In this document: positions 35,526 through 44,746 of the stretch, one piece after another | Layout: each line of letters begins with the position of its first letter | Numbering within the stretch: position 1 is the stretch's first letter | From: Longimicrobiaceae bacterium | Lineage (GTDB): Bacteria; Gemmatimonadota; Gemmatimonadetes; Longimicrobiales; Longimicrobiaceae | Direction of reading: 5' to 3' | NCBI GenBank assembly: GCA_030146875.1 | Contig: JASLAX010000054.1 | Span: 1-64,000, forward strand | DNA: 64,000 nt | The notes under the pieces: model-generated | Seen by the model: only the letters and a program-made list of their open reading frames with translations | The model's database searches: none | Told to the model about the DNA's origin: nothing | Translations under genes and position numbers: made by a program

Positions 35526-35638
35526 GGGTGGGAACGCTTCCTCGCTGGGGCGGCGTGAGCGTGACTGCCGGGGTCTTCCGCCGGCGGGAGGGGGCGTCAG
35601 CTCGCCGCTGCAGCCCTGGCCCCCCCCGATTGCCTTCC

Positions 35639-37559
35639 TCAGGAAGGAAGCGTAGTGGAGGCGTCGGTCTCCTCATCCCCCATACATGTGTCGGGCGCGC
35701 GGCGCAGCGCTGCCTCTACACGCCGCCGGTACAACTCGCCGACCACCGGTACCTCGCGGCTCCCCGCATGGAGGAGCTTCGTATACACCTCCAACCCCAG
35801 GTCTGTCTTCTCCGCCGGCCATGGACCCGCCCCGCGCTTTGCCCGCTTGACGCAGAGCCTCAGGAAGCGGACGAACCACTCCGTCGTGAGCTCCGCGCCC
35901 TCGGCCGCGGCGATCAACAGGCTGGCGAATTCCTCCGACGGCCGCCGCTCGATCTCCAGCAGGTACGCGTGACGTTCACCCAGGACCACGTCGGCGATCA
36001 GTACGTGCCGCCGCTTCGGCCCGCCTTGGGTTACCGGACGTGTCGTCTCAACGTAGCACCACCGGGGCCGCTTCGTCCGCGGATTGGCCACGGGAAACGG
36101 AGACGCGATCCCATCGCCCCGGCCGAGCTCCGCCTGTGGGTTGCGCCACGAGAGCCCCCACCCACCCGACTCCGCCAGCCGCTCCACCAGTCCCTTGAAC
36201 TCCATCAGGTGCGGCAGCAGGACCTTCTCCCCGCTGCTCTGGCCATCCCACTCACCACGCTCAGGCGGTCCCGCGGCGACTCGCCCGCAGTCGGGGGGTC
36301 CGGGCTCACGACGTCGCCCGGCTCGCCTGGGAGTGGGACCGGCCAGCTCACGTCCTGGTCGGACGGGGGCGGCGGCGGCGTCTCGACCAGGACGACCGGC
36401 TTCAGCGGCCGGTATCGGATTCCCGGCTCGACCGCCTTGACCAAGCCGCGCAGCAGGGACCCCGCAGGCCGGCCTGGCGCCGCCACCTCGCCCCTGCTCA
36501 GCCGCGGGTATGGGCTCCCCGGCCTCCTCGCGCCCCCCGTCGTTCCACCGCCAGGACGCTCCCCGTCGCGCCTGTTCGGGTTGTCTCGATGCCCCCCCAG
36601 TCGCTCGAACGGGAACGCCGCCGTACACTCCGTAATCCAAAACACGAGAAAATCACGATCGGCATCATAGGGTCCCCGCTCCAGCCACGTCCCATGCACC
36701 TCCAGCTGCGTCGTTCCCTCGAAGGGCGGTAACGCCCTGAACGTCGCCGGCGCTGACCGCGCCCATTGCATCTGAAGCCGGCGCGCAGTGAAGAGCGCCC
36801 TCCGCCTCGCCAACGCCGAATAGCGGAAACGTCCCACCGGCTGGCGATCTTCGTTGCTCACCTGCGCCCGCAGGTGAACGCGTGAGACTCCTGCCTCGTC
36901 GACGTAGCTCTCCTTCAAGTTGTACAGTTCCAGGAAGTGCGGTTGCCCTTCCTCGTCGACTCTCTGGTAGACATGCAGCGACCGGTGGTACCCGGTGCAC
37001 AACGCCCGCATCATCTGGGTCGAGGGGCCGTAGTACCGCCGCACCACCTCCGCGCACGGGATCAGGACCCTGCCCTCCCGGCCGGGCACGTCCAGCACGA
37101 GCACGTCAGTGCCCGCGACGCGACGCGGCCTCACGGCACCCTCCGGAGCAGGCGGTGCAACGCGGAAGACACGGTCCGCGGGAGCGCCCCTCCCGATGCA
37201 CTCGTAGTCGCGCTGGACCCGGCACGTTTCCCTCGAGATGTCCACGTCGAAGGTCGCGACGCTGTACTCAGGCGTCCGCTGCCGGTGTCCCCCCGCCAGA
37301 CCTGCCCCACGTGCATCGCCGGGTACTGCCCGCTCGGGATCTCGTCCCACCACACCCGGCTCCCGTCCAGCCGCTCGCGCAGTGGGATCCGCTCGTCGTC
37401 CCAGTCATCCCGATCCCGGAACGCCGTGAACCGGACCTGCACCCGCGGGTCCAGCCCGGTCTTTCCCCGCACGACGCACCCGATTCCGCTCAGGAGCAGC
37501 GGCTCCCTGCGGCGCCCCATCCACGGGCCCCACGGGTTCGGTGGCGTCGGCTTCGTCAT
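35639..37559 (-). pseudogene. tnsE: tnsE-like gene, two frameshifts
   Basis: Reading from ATG 37559, three successive frames join into one protein of about 640 residues if one G is restored near 37275 (…DTGSG-TPEYSVATFDVD) and one in the run at 36229-36232 (…MARAAG-EKVLLPHLMEF). The order of elements fits TnsE: a beta-rich N-terminus, VLIPCAEVVRRYYGPSTQ, PPFEGTTQLEVHGTWLERG, a Pro-rich linker, and a C-terminal domain with GERHAYLLEIERRPSEEFA. TnsE directs Tn7 to replicating DNA or plasmids. It begins 39 bases inside the innermost right-end site, which supports membership of the element. Similarity is from memory and moderate. Confidence 0.6.
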
Positions 37560-37597
37560 CCCTTCAGCGCTCCATCACCGGGCGCCCACCCCCGGTT

Positions 37598-37665
37598 CTG
37601 TCGCAACCACTCTGATGGTTGTCGCAGCCACTTCGACTTTGTCGCGACCACTTCGATTACTGACA
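37598..37665. repeat. Right transposon end with three TnsB-site repeats
   Basis: Read inward on the minus strand: TGTCAG terminus (37665-37660), then 19-bp sites at 37657-37639, 37637-37619 (GTCGAAGTGGCTGCGACAA, 17 of 19 identical to the first left site) and 37616-37598. Spacing is 20-21 bases, closer than at the left end. Confidence 0.82.
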
Positions 37666-37666
37666 G

Positions 37667-38125
37667 CTACGTCCCGCAACGGCCCCCGGAGAACGTCGGT
37701 GCGGGCGGCTGGCGGAACTCGCAGGTCGACATCATCCCGCGGGCCTGGTTCCACGCGTCCTCCGCCCGCTCGAGCTCGTCGAGCTTGCGGTAGAGGGCGG
37801 CGCTGTCGGTGGAGGTGGGGCACCACGCCACGTACTCCCGCGGCCCCCCGCAGGGGCGGCTCCCCACCGGCGCGGTGCGGCACTGGCCGGCCGAGGTGCA
37901 CCCCGTGGTGCGGGCGAGGGCGCGCGCCTCCCTCTCCAGCCGCGCGACGGTCGCGGAATCGCCCGCCGCCACGTCGGACGACGGGGGCTCGGACGATGGC
38001 GGGTCGGGAGAGGACGCGGCCGGGGGCGGGGCCGTGTCGGCGGCGGGCGGGGCCGCGCCGCCGCCGTCCTCGCGCGGCTGGGCGCAGGCGGCGAGCAGGG
38101 CCAGGGCGAGAAGGGCGGCTCTCAT
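37667..38125 (-). CDS. Cys-containing lipoprotein, 3' end at the transposon junction
   Basis: 152 residues from ATG 38125. Lipoprotein signal LLALALLAACAQ with Cys near residue 14, a Pro/Ala/Ser-rich spacer, then a region with six cysteines (TTGCTSAGQCRTAPVGSRPC, YVAWCPTS, MMSTCEFRQPP, GGRC). The stop TAG is formed across the transposon boundary (37669-37667), so the natural C-terminus may differ by a few residues or more. Unknown function; probably outer-membrane. Confidence 0.7.
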   Translation of the reverse strand: MRAALLALALLAACAQPREDGGGAAPPAADTAPPPAASSPDPPSSEPPSSDVAAGDSATVARLEREARALARTTGCTSAGQCRTAPVGSRPCGGPREYVAWCPTSTDSAALYRKLDELERAEDAWNQARGMMSTCEFRQPPAPTFSGGRCGT

Positions 38126-38484
38126 CGGTTGCTCCGGGCGCGGGGGACGGACCTCTCCGCACGGTGCGCACGGCGGCGGCGCTCCGCAAGGCTTCCGGGC
38201 GCAGGGTAGCACCCGCACCTCGTGGCGGGCGGGCTGCGACGCGCTCGCGCGCGACGGCGTCCTCTCCGGAAAAGCGGACGCAGCCCGTCCCCACCGGCGA
38301 CCGTCACCCCTCTCCCCTCGTGGGAGAGGGGCCGGGGGTGAGGGGGCCCGCGGCGGCCGGCCGACCTCCGCCGTCCAGGCGGGAACCACGAAGCGGCGGA
38401 CGCTTTCGCATCCGCCCCCTCTTCGCCGTCCCGCCGCCTGCTCCCGCCCAGGGCGAGAGGACCCGCCCGACTGCGAGACGGCGT
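38126..38484. other. Intergenic region with a partial copy of the G-rich hairpin repeat
   Basis: 359 bases. CCTCTCCC-CTCGT-GGGAGAGG near 38315-38335 followed by GCCGGGGGTGAGGG resembles part of the repeats at 2721 and 4459. Otherwise nothing recognised. Confidence 0.55.
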
Positions 38485-39813
38485 CTAGATCACCTCGAAC
38501 TCCATCCCCGGCGCGGCGACCGGCCCGTCGGCGAAGGAGAACGCCGCGCGCAGCCGCGCCTCGGCCTCCGCCGCGTCCGCGGGGGTGCGCGCGTGGACCT
38601 CTGCCAGCGGCGCGCCGGTCTCCACCCGGTCGCCGATGCGGGCCAGGAGGACGATGCCCACGGCGGGGTCGATGGGGTCCGCCTTCGTCCGCCGCCCAGC
38701 GCCCAGCGCCAGGGCCGCGTCGCCGATCCCCCGCGCGTCGGCCGCGGCGATCCAGCGGGCGCCGTCGCCCTCCACCACCACCGTCTTCACCAGCGGCGCG
38801 GTGGGAAGGGTGGTGGGGTCCTCCACCGCGCGCGGGTCGCCGCCCTGGGCGCGCACCAGCTCGATCAGCATCTGCGTGCCTGCGCCGGAGTCGCGCAGCT
38901 CGCGGACGCGGGCGCGGCCCTCCTCCTCCCCCGCCGCCAGGCCGGAGAGGACCAGCAGGTGCGCGCCCAGCTCCACGGTCAGCTCCCACAGGTCGTCCGG
39001 CCCGCCGCCCCGCAGCGTCTCCACGGCCTCGCGCACCTCCAGCGCGTTCCCCACCGCGCGGCCCAGCGGCTCCTGCATGGGAGAGAGGACGGCGCGCGTC
39101 CGCCGCCCCGCGCCCTCGCCGATGCGGACCAGGGTGCGCGCCAGCTCGCGGGCGTCCGCCCGCTCCGTCATGAACGCGCCGGAGCCCCACTTCACGTCCA
39201 GCACCACGCTCCCGGCGCCGCCGGCGAGCTTCTTGGACATGATGCTGCTGGAGATGAGCGGGATGGAGTCCACCGTCCCCGTCACGTCGCGCAGGGCGTA
39301 GAGGGCGCCGTCCGCCGGCACCAGCGCGGGGCTCTGCCCCACCAGCGCGCAGCCGATGCGCTCCACCTGCGCGCGCATGTCGTCCAGCGGCAACGCGGTG
39401 CGAAAGCCGGGGATGGCCTCCAGCTTGTCCAGCGTGCCCCCGGTGTGGCCCAGGCCGCGGCCGGACATCTTCACGAAGGCCGCGCCGGCGGCGGCCATCA
39501 GCGGCACCAGCACGATGGACGTCTTGTCGCCCACCCCGCCGGTGCTGTGCTTGTCCACCGTCGGGCGGCCCAGCCCGCTCCAGTCCAGGCGCGCGCCGGA
39601 GTCGACCATCGCCTCGGTGAGCGCGAGCGTCTCCGCCTCCGTCATCCCGCGCCAGCGCACGGCCATCAGCCACGCCGCCACCTGGTAGTCGGGGATCTCC
39701 TTCGTGACGAAGCCGCTGCACAGGGCGCGCAGCTCGTCCGCCGTCAGCGCGCCCCCGCGCTTCTTCCGCTCGATCAGCCCCACCACGTCCAGCGCGCGCA
39801 CGGCCGCGATCAT
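38485..39813 (-). CDS. deoA: Thymidine/pyrimidine-nucleoside phosphorylase
   Basis: Splits thymidine (or uridine) with phosphate into base and (deoxy)ribose-1-phosphate. 442 residues. Motifs: DKHSTGGVGDKTSIVLVPL with the phosphate-binding Ser/Lys, KMSGRGLGHTGGTLDKLE, SSSIMSKKLAGG, DVKWGSGAFM. The C-terminal PYNP domain is present. ATG overlaps the cdd stop by four bases (ATGA), so the pair is one salvage operon. It could be called pdp instead of deoA if it prefers uridine as well. Confidence 0.94.
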   Translation of the reverse strand: MIAAVRALDVVGLIERKKRGGALTADELRALCSGFVTKEIPDYQVAAWLMAVRWRGMTEAETLALTEAMVDSGARLDWSGLGRPTVDKHSTGGVGDKTSIVLVPLMAAAGAAFVKMSGRGLGHTGGTLDKLEAIPGFRTALPLDDMRAQVERIGCALVGQSPALVPADGALYALRDVTGTVDSIPLISSSIMSKKLAGGAGSVVLDVKWGSGAFMTERADARELARTLVRIGEGAGRRTRAVLSPMQEPLGRAVGNALEVREAVETLRGGGPDDLWELTVELGAHLLVLSGLAAGEEEGRARVRELRDSGAGTQMLIELVRAQGGDPRAVEDPTTLPTAPLVKTVVVEGDGARWIAAADARGIGDAALALGAGRRTKADPIDPAVGIVLLARIGDRVETGAPLAEVHARTPADAAEAEARLRAAFSFADGPVAAPGMEFEVI

Positions 39814-40259
39814 CGCCCGTCCTCCGAGGGCAGGCGCGACGGGCCGAAGGCCCCCGGGAGCAGGTCGCCCACCGTGGTCGTCGTGTGCCCCTCGCCGTCC
39901 GGCGCGATCAGGAGCATCCCGGGGCCGAACTCGTACAGCACCTGCCGGCAGGCGCCGCACGGGGCGCAGGGCACGTCGTCCTCCGGCCCCACCACCGCGA
40001 TGGCCGTGAAGCTCCGCGCGCCCTCGGACACCGCCTTCCCGATCGCCACGCGCTCGGCGCAGTTGCCCAGCCCGTACGATGCGTTCTCCACGTTCACCCC
40101 CGTGAAGACGCGGCCGTCGCTGGCCAGCAGCGCGGCGCCCACCGGGAACTTGCTGTACGGGGCGTACGCGTGGGCGCGCGCCTGGCGGGCGCGGTCCAGC
40201 AGTGCGCCCGCGGCGGCACCTGCAAAGGCCAGGGAGCGGGGCGGGTCGTCGTGCGCCAT
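39810..40259 (-). CDS. cdd: Cytidine deaminase
   Basis: 149 residues, the short tetrameric type. Zinc and catalytic residues: NCAERVAIGKA (Cys and Glu) and PCAPCGACRQV (two Cys); substrate-binding PYSKFPVGAALL and NVENASYGLGNC. Converts (deoxy)cytidine to (deoxy)uridine, which deoA, overlapping by four bases, can then split. Confidence 0.95.
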   Translation of the reverse strand: MAHDDPPRSLAFAGAAAGALLDRARQARAHAYAPYSKFPVGAALLASDGRVFTGVNVENASYGLGNCAERVAIGKAVSEGARSFTAIAVVGPEDDVPCAPCGACRQVLYEFGPGMLLIAPDGEGHTTTTVGDLLPGAFGPSRLPSEDGR

Positions 40260-40413
40260 CGGGGTCTGCCTGCGGGGGTCGGGAAGGACGGGGGGAGCAC
40301 AATATACGGCGTGGCCGCCTCGCGGACAGGGCGGCGGCGCGGCGAGCGCCCAGGGTGCGGGGGGCGGGCTCCGTCCCGATCGACCCGGCGCCGGTGGGGC
40401 ATCCTTCGAAAGG

Positions 40414-40454
40414 GGAAGACCACCCGGGGGCGATGCGGGCCCGGATGGTCTTCC
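40414..40454 (-). terminator. Terminator of the 40477 gene
   Basis: GGAAGACCA pairs with TGGTCTTCC (9 bp) with inner G+C pairing, just after the stop of the minus-strand gene; CCTTTCG follows on that strand. Confidence 0.6.
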
Positions 40455-40476
40455 GTCGATCTCCGTCCTCCGCCGG

Positions 40477-41193
40477 CTAGCCGTCGCCCCAGCGGCGGGC
40501 GAAGTCGTCGCTGACCTGGCGGAGCAGGCGCTCCACGGGGTCGCCGGGGCGAGGGAAGAAGACGGCGTCGGAGAGGGTGTTCAGGGCGGCGCGCACGTCG
40601 CGGAACTGCTCGGCGGCCTGCAGCAGCACGTCGCCCAGGCCGTGACGCGTGGCCAGGTCGGTGCCCGCGGCGGTGCGGAACCCGGCGGCGCCCAGCTCGT
40701 CGTAGTACGAGAGCGGCGGGGCGCCGCGGCGCTGCACGCGGTGGGTGACGTGGTCGGGGAACATGCCGCCCAGCCAGAGTGCGAAGTTGCCCAGGTGCAC
40801 CCGCAGCAGGAACTCGCGCTCGCCGCGGGCGCGGTCAATGGCCGCCAGGATGTCGGCCAGGTAGTGGAACGGCTCCCCCTCGCCGCCGTCCACGCGGTGC
40901 GCCTTGCCCGCCATCCCGAACTCCAGCAGCACGGCCGCCGTGTAGTCGGCGAGCTGCCGGTCGGCGATCTCGCGCTGCAGCAGCGCGTGGCGCACGAGCA
41001 GGTAGAAGACGAGGGGCGCCGGCGCGAGGGAGATGCGGTTCCCGCGCAGCAGGGCGGCCAGCACGCGCGTGTCGTCGAGCAGCGCGTCCAGCCCCTCCGC
41101 GCGCAGCAGCTCCTCGCCGGCCGGGCCGGCCACCGACAGGAGCAGCTCCGCCTCGCGGCGGCCGAACGAGGCTCTGACGTTGGGTCTGATCAT
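40477..41193 (-). CDS. Conserved hypothetical protein
   Basis: 238 residues from ATG 41193 with AGGAGGG six bases upstream. Largely helical by composition (EELLRAEGLDALLDDTRVLA, LVFYLLVRHALLQREIADRQ, YTAAVLLEFG), no signal peptide and no transmembrane helix of full length, so probably cytoplasmic. I do not recognise the family. It is divergent from ung across a ~200-base gap and stands alone before a terminator. Confidence 0.7.
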   Translation of the reverse strand: MIRPNVRASFGRREAELLLSVAGPAGEELLRAEGLDALLDDTRVLAALLRGNRISLAPAPLVFYLLVRHALLQREIADRQLADYTAAVLLEFGMAGKAHRVDGGEGEPFHYLADILAAIDRARGEREFLLRVHLGNFALWLGGMFPDHVTHRVQRRGAPPLSYYDELGAAGFRTAAGTDLATRHGLGDVLLQAAEQFRDVRAALNTLSDAVFFPRPGDPVERLLRQVSDDFARRWGDG

Positions 41194-41396
41194 GGCGTCC
41201 CTCCTGGCTCCGGATCCGTTGCCGATGCCGTCCCGGTGCTTCCGGCCCGGCCTCCCGAAAAGCAGGATGGATGCCGCGATCCGCATCCCCCCGCCGCTCC
41301 CGCGCTTCCGTGCTCCCCGCCCGGCGCGGTCCTCCGCTTGCGTCGCCCGCACGCCGACCGCGGCGCGCCGCCCCTCACCCCCTCCCCCGACCGGGC

Positions 41397-42077
41397 ATGG
41401 ACCTGTCCCTTCCCCCCTCCTGGGCCGCGCTCCTGGCCGGCGAGATGGAGGAGCCGTACTTCCGCGGGCTGCGCGGCTTCGTGGACGCGGAGCGCCGCAC
41501 GGCGGCCGTGCATCCCCCGGAAACGGACGTGTTCAACGCCCTTCGTCTGACACCGTACGATGCCGTGAAGGTCCTGATCGTGGGCCAGGACCCCTACCAC
41601 GGCCCCGGACAGGCGCACGGGCTGGCCTTCTCGGTCCGCCCCGGCGTGCGGACTCCCCCCTCCCTGGTGAACGTGTTCAAGGAGCTGCGCGACGACCTGG
41701 GGTGCGCCGTCCCGGGGCACGGGCACCTGGTCCGCTGGGCCCGGCAGGGCGTGCTGCTGCTCAACGCCGTGCTCACCGTGCGCCAGGGCGAGCCCAACTC
41801 GCACAAGGGAAAGGGCTGGGAGCGGTTCACCGACGCGGTGATCCGGCGCGTCGCGGAGAAGGAGGAGCGCGTGGTCTTCGTGCTCTGGGGGAGCTACGCG
41901 CAGAAGAAGCGCGCGCTGATCGACACGTCCCGCCACGCGATCGTGGAGTCGGTGCACCCGTCGCCCCTGTCGGCCAGGCGCGGGTTCATGGGCAGCCGGC
42001 CGTTCGGGAAGGTGAACGAGGCGCTGGTGCAGGGGGGCCGGACGCCCGTGGAGTGGTGCCTTCCGCCGGAGCCCTGA
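41397..42077 (+). CDS. ung: Uracil-DNA glycosylase (family 1)
   Basis: Removes uracil from DNA to start base-excision repair. 226 residues from ATG 41397. All family motifs: water-activating GQDPYHGPGQAHGLAFSV, VLLLNAVLTV, uracil-binding VFVLWGSYAQKK, and the DNA-intercalation loop VHPSPLSARRGF. The upstream in-frame Arg/Pro-rich stretch is not counted as coding. Confidence 0.96.
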   Translation: MDLSLPPSWAALLAGEMEEPYFRGLRGFVDAERRTAAVHPPETDVFNALRLTPYDAVKVLIVGQDPYHGPGQAHGLAFSVRPGVRTPPSLVNVFKELRDDLGCAVPGHGHLVRWARQGVLLLNAVLTVRQGEPNSHKGKGWERFTDAVIRRVAEKEERVVFVLWGSYAQKKRALIDTSRHAIVESVHPSPLSARRGFMGSRPFGKVNEALVQGGRTPVEWCLPPEP

Positions 42078-42283
42078 CGGGGGTCCCGGGAAGGAGGCGC
42101 GGACGTCCTCCGCCGTTGTGAGCCGTCCTCCGCCGCGCGTCGTGGCGGGGGATGCGGACGGAACTCCCGGCGCCCCGCCGTGTCAGAACGGGTGACGGAG
42201 GCGCGTTCCACGGGTGAGGGCGCCGCGCCGGTGCCCCGGTCGTCCCGACCGAACGTTCGATCCAACGCCGCGGGAGGTTCCCC

Positions 42284-43045
42284 ATGCTCAACGTCTACAC
42301 CTCGGGGAGGAAGAAGGGCCGCACCTGGAGCACCGGGACCGTCCTGGTCTCGCTGGGTGCCCACGCCGTGGCGGCCTTCTTCGCGCTGATCCTTCCGTTC
42401 GGGCCGGGCGAGGCGACGCAGGCGGCGGAGCCCGTGCTGGTGGAGGAGTGGGACATCACGAAGCCGCGGCGGCATCCCGATCCGCCCGCGGCGCCGACGG
42501 CGGACGAGGAGCGGCCGGCCGACGAGCCCGTGGTGGGGCGGACGCTCCAGGTCACCGAGCCGCTCACGGTGCCGCCGATGCTCCCCGATCCCAACCTCAA
42601 CGCCAGGCCGCTGGATCCGAGGGCCTTCGACGGCCCCGGCCCCGTGGGCGACGTGATCGGCACCCCCACACCGGGCGACACGCGGCCCCTCACCGGGAAC
42701 CCCGGTCCGGCCGGGCCCGCGGACGTGGTCTACGACGAGGGGGACGTGGGGGAGGTGCCCGCCCTGACCAACGCGGACGATCTCCGGCGGGTGTTCGAGC
42801 GCTTCTACCCCTCCATGCTGCGCGACTCGGGGGTGCGCGGCCGGGCGGTGCTGCAGTTCGTGGTGAACGCCGACGGGCGGGTCGATCCCTCCAGCGTGGT
42901 CGTGGTCTCCGCCACGCGCCCGGAGTTCGCCACCGCCTCCACGCGCGCGGTCGAGCGCTTCCGCTTCCGCCCCGCCACGGTGTACGGACAGCCGGTGCGC
43001 GTGCTGATCACCATGCCCATCGACTGGACGGTCGCGCAGGAGTAG
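42284..43045 (+). CDS. TonB-family energy transducer
   Basis: 253 residues, GGGAGG six bases before ATG 42284. One N-terminal membrane anchor (residues ~17-40, GTVLVSLGAHAVAAFFALIL), a Pro-rich periplasmic stretch (~60-155), and a C-terminal TonB domain (~165-253) with RVFERFYPSMLRDSGVRGRA, VLQFVVNADGRVD and STRAVERFRFRPA. Links inner-membrane proton energy to outer-membrane receptors. No exbB/exbD nearby. Ends in a perfect 16-bp terminator. Confidence 0.88.
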   Translation: MLNVYTSGRKKGRTWSTGTVLVSLGAHAVAAFFALILPFGPGEATQAAEPVLVEEWDITKPRRHPDPPAAPTADEERPADEPVVGRTLQVTEPLTVPPMLPDPNLNARPLDPRAFDGPGPVGDVIGTPTPGDTRPLTGNPGPAGPADVVYDEGDVGEVPALTNADDLRRVFERFYPSMLRDSGVRGRAVLQFVVNADGRVDPSSVVVVSATRPEFATASTRAVERFRFRPATVYGQPVRVLITMPIDWTVAQE

Positions 43046-43064
43046 CGCCGTCCGGCGGGACGAG

Positions 43065-43103
43065 GACGAGGGGTCCGGCGCCGCGCGCGCCGGACCCCTC
43101 GTC
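43065..43103. terminator. Bidirectional terminator between the TonB-family and EamA genes
   Basis: Perfect 16-bp stem GACGAGGGGTCCGGCG/CGCCGGACCCCTCGTC with a 7-base loop; lies between convergent genes. Confidence 0.85.
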
Positions 43104-43129
43104 GCTTCCGTCCTCCTCCGTCACCTCCG

Positions 43130-44032
43130 CTATGCCCCCGCCCCCACCTCCGGCCGCTCGGGCGCGGGCGGGTCGCCCTCCGCCGAGTCGCGCCCGTCCA
43201 TCCGCGTCTTCGCCACCGTGGCCAGCACGATCAGCAGGCCGCCGGCGATGGCCCACGCGCCCGGCCGCTCGCCGTGGACGATCCAGGCCCACACGGGGTT
43301 CAGCGCCGGCTCGACGAGGAGCAGGGTGGACGCCTCCAGCGCGGGGACGTGCTTGATGGCGGCGGCCACGCACAGGTACGCGGCGGCGATCTGGAAGACG
43401 CCCAGGTAGCCCAGCATCGCCACGTCCGCCGCGCCCACGGAGGCGACGGGCAGCGCCAGGGGAAGCACGGCCAGGCAGGCGATGGCGTTCCCGGCCACCA
43501 CGGTGGGGAGCGGCGTGCCGCCCTCCGACCCCGCCCACCGCAGGCCCACGATGGTCAGCGCCCAGCAGACGCCGCTCAGCACCGCCAGCAGGTTGCCGCG
43601 CGCGGGGTCGGGCGCGGTCGCCGCGGGCGCCTCGGCCCCCACGAAGAAGAGGAGCAGCCCCGCGCCCACCACCACCATGAAGAGCAGGTCGCGCCGGCGG
43701 ATGGGCTCCTTGAGCAGCCAGGGGCCCAGGAGCAGGATGTAGAGCGGCGCGGCGGACTGCAGGAAGATGGTGTTCGCGGCCGTGGTCAGCTTGTTGGCCA
43801 CCACGAACAGGACCATCGTGGCGGCGTAGGCCACCCCGACCGGGAGCGCCTTCCAGCTCCACCCCCGCCGCGCGGCGGGAACGGCGACCAGGATGGCGAG
43901 CGCGGCGATGCCGGAGCGGAAGCTGGCGACCTGCCAGCCGGAGAGGTCGGTGGCCTTGATGGCCGCGCCGCCGGTGGAGAACAGCACGGCGGCCGTCAGG
44001 AGCTGCAGCCGGTGGAGGACGCGCGGGCTCAC
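43130..44032 (-). CDS. EamA-family (DMT) transporter
   Basis: 300 residues from GTG 44032. Ten hydrophobic segments in two EamA repeats: first repeat starts LLTAAVLFSTGGAAIKATDL and SFRSGIAALAILVAVPAA, second starts LLAVLSGVCWALTIVGLRWA and ends AWAIAGGLLIVLATVAKTR. Inner membrane drug/metabolite exporter of unknown substrate. Charged Pro/Glu-rich C-terminal tail. Confidence 0.9.
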   Translation of the reverse strand: MSPRVLHRLQLLTAAVLFSTGGAAIKATDLSGWQVASFRSGIAALAILVAVPAARRGWSWKALPVGVAYAATMVLFVVANKLTTAANTIFLQSAAPLYILLLGPWLLKEPIRRRDLLFMVVVGAGLLLFFVGAEAPAATAPDPARGNLLAVLSGVCWALTIVGLRWAGSEGGTPLPTVVAGNAIACLAVLPLALPVASVGAADVAMLGYLGVFQIAAAYLCVAAAIKHVPALEASTLLLVEPALNPVWAWIVHGERPGAWAIAGGLLIVLATVAKTRMDGRDSAEGDPPAPERPEVGAGA

Positions 44033-44173
44033 GTGGGGTACGGCTCCGGCGGGCGGGGGAGTGGGTGACGGCGCGACAATCTACCCCGCCGGCCCCGCAG
44101 GGGCGACCCGGCTGCCTCGCGGGCACGCATGGTGCTGGGCCCGTGCGGCTCACCGGAACCGCGAGAGGCCCTG

Positions 44174-44746
44174 ATGACGCACCACACCCCGCACGACGCC
44201 AACCTGGACGTGCCCACCGCCAGGAAGCTGGACGGCCTGTACGAGCTGATCGAAGGCATCGACATCGCCATGCTCACCACGCGCCGACCCGACGGTCACC
44301 TGGTCTCGCGCCCCATGCAGGCGCAGGACCGCTCCGGCGCCGCGGACCTGTGGTTCGTCACCGACGTGGAGAGCGACAAGCTGGACGACCTGGAGAGCGA
44401 CCCGCACGTCAACGTCTCCTTCTACCGCGACCGCTCGCGCGAGTGGGTGTCGGTGAGCGGCATCGCCAGGGTGACGCAGGACCGCGCGAAGATCCACGAG
44501 CTGTACCGGCCAGACTGGAAGGGCTGGTTCGGCGACGAGGGCGGCGATCGCGACGGCGGGCCGGACGACCCGCGCCTGGCGCTGGTGCTGGTGGAGGCGC
44601 ACTCCGTGGTCTACATGAAGAACGACACCCCGCGCCCGGTGGTGCTGTTCGAGGTGGTGAAGGGGATGCTGACCGGCCAGCGCCCCGACGTGGGCGAGAC
44701 GCGCGTGCTGGAAGGGAGCGAGCTCCGGAAGTCCTCCGGCGTGTAG
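44174..44746 (+). CDS. Pyridoxamine 5'-phosphate oxidase-like general stress protein
   Basis: 190 residues from ATG 44174 (GAGAGG seven bases upstream). Split-barrel flavin-binding fold: IDIAMLTTRRPDGHLVSRPM, DLWFVTDVESDKLDDLESDP, VNVSFYRDRSREWVSVSGIA, YRPDWKGWFGDE. This is the 'general stress protein 26'-like branch, which binds FMN or FAD; it is not pdxH, which is longer. Stands alone. Confidence 0.88.
   Translation: MTHHTPHDANLDVPTARKLDGLYELIEGIDIAMLTTRRPDGHLVSRPMQAQDRSGAADLWFVTDVESDKLDDLESDPHVNVSFYRDRSREWVSVSGIARVTQDRAKIHELYRPDWKGWFGDEGGDRDGGPDDPRLALVLVEAHSVVYMKNDTPRPVVLFEVVKGMLTGQRPDVGETRVLEGSELRKSSGV

Larger units (their letters stand above)
21709..37665. mobile_element. Tn7-like transposon, core genes decayed
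   Basis: 15,957 bp. Left end TGTCAGACTTCGAAGTAGCT and right end, read inward, TGTCAGTAATCGAAGTGGTC are inverted copies. Each is followed inward by more copies of a 19-bp repeat ending in GCGACAA (four left, three right), the expected TnsB sites. Inside the left end are remnants of tnsA, tnsB and tnsC in the normal order with ATGA/TGATG overlaps; inside the right end is a tnsE-like gene facing inward. No tnsD/tniQ or CRISPR genes are seen. ACGTCCC lies directly before the left end (21702-21708) and three bases beyond the right end (37669-37675) and may be part of the target duplication. Confidence 0.85.

Noticed and set aside
21709..37665. CRISPR-associated transposon (CAST)
   Set aside because: No repeat-spacer array, Cas gene or tniQ is visible between the ends; the tnsE-like gene points to an ordinary Tn7-type element.
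36937..41550. A 1,500-codon open frame on the plus strand
   Set aside because: It runs antisense through tnsE-like, deoA and cdd genes; low-complexity Arg/Pro/Ala translation typical of an antisense frame in G+C-rich DNA.
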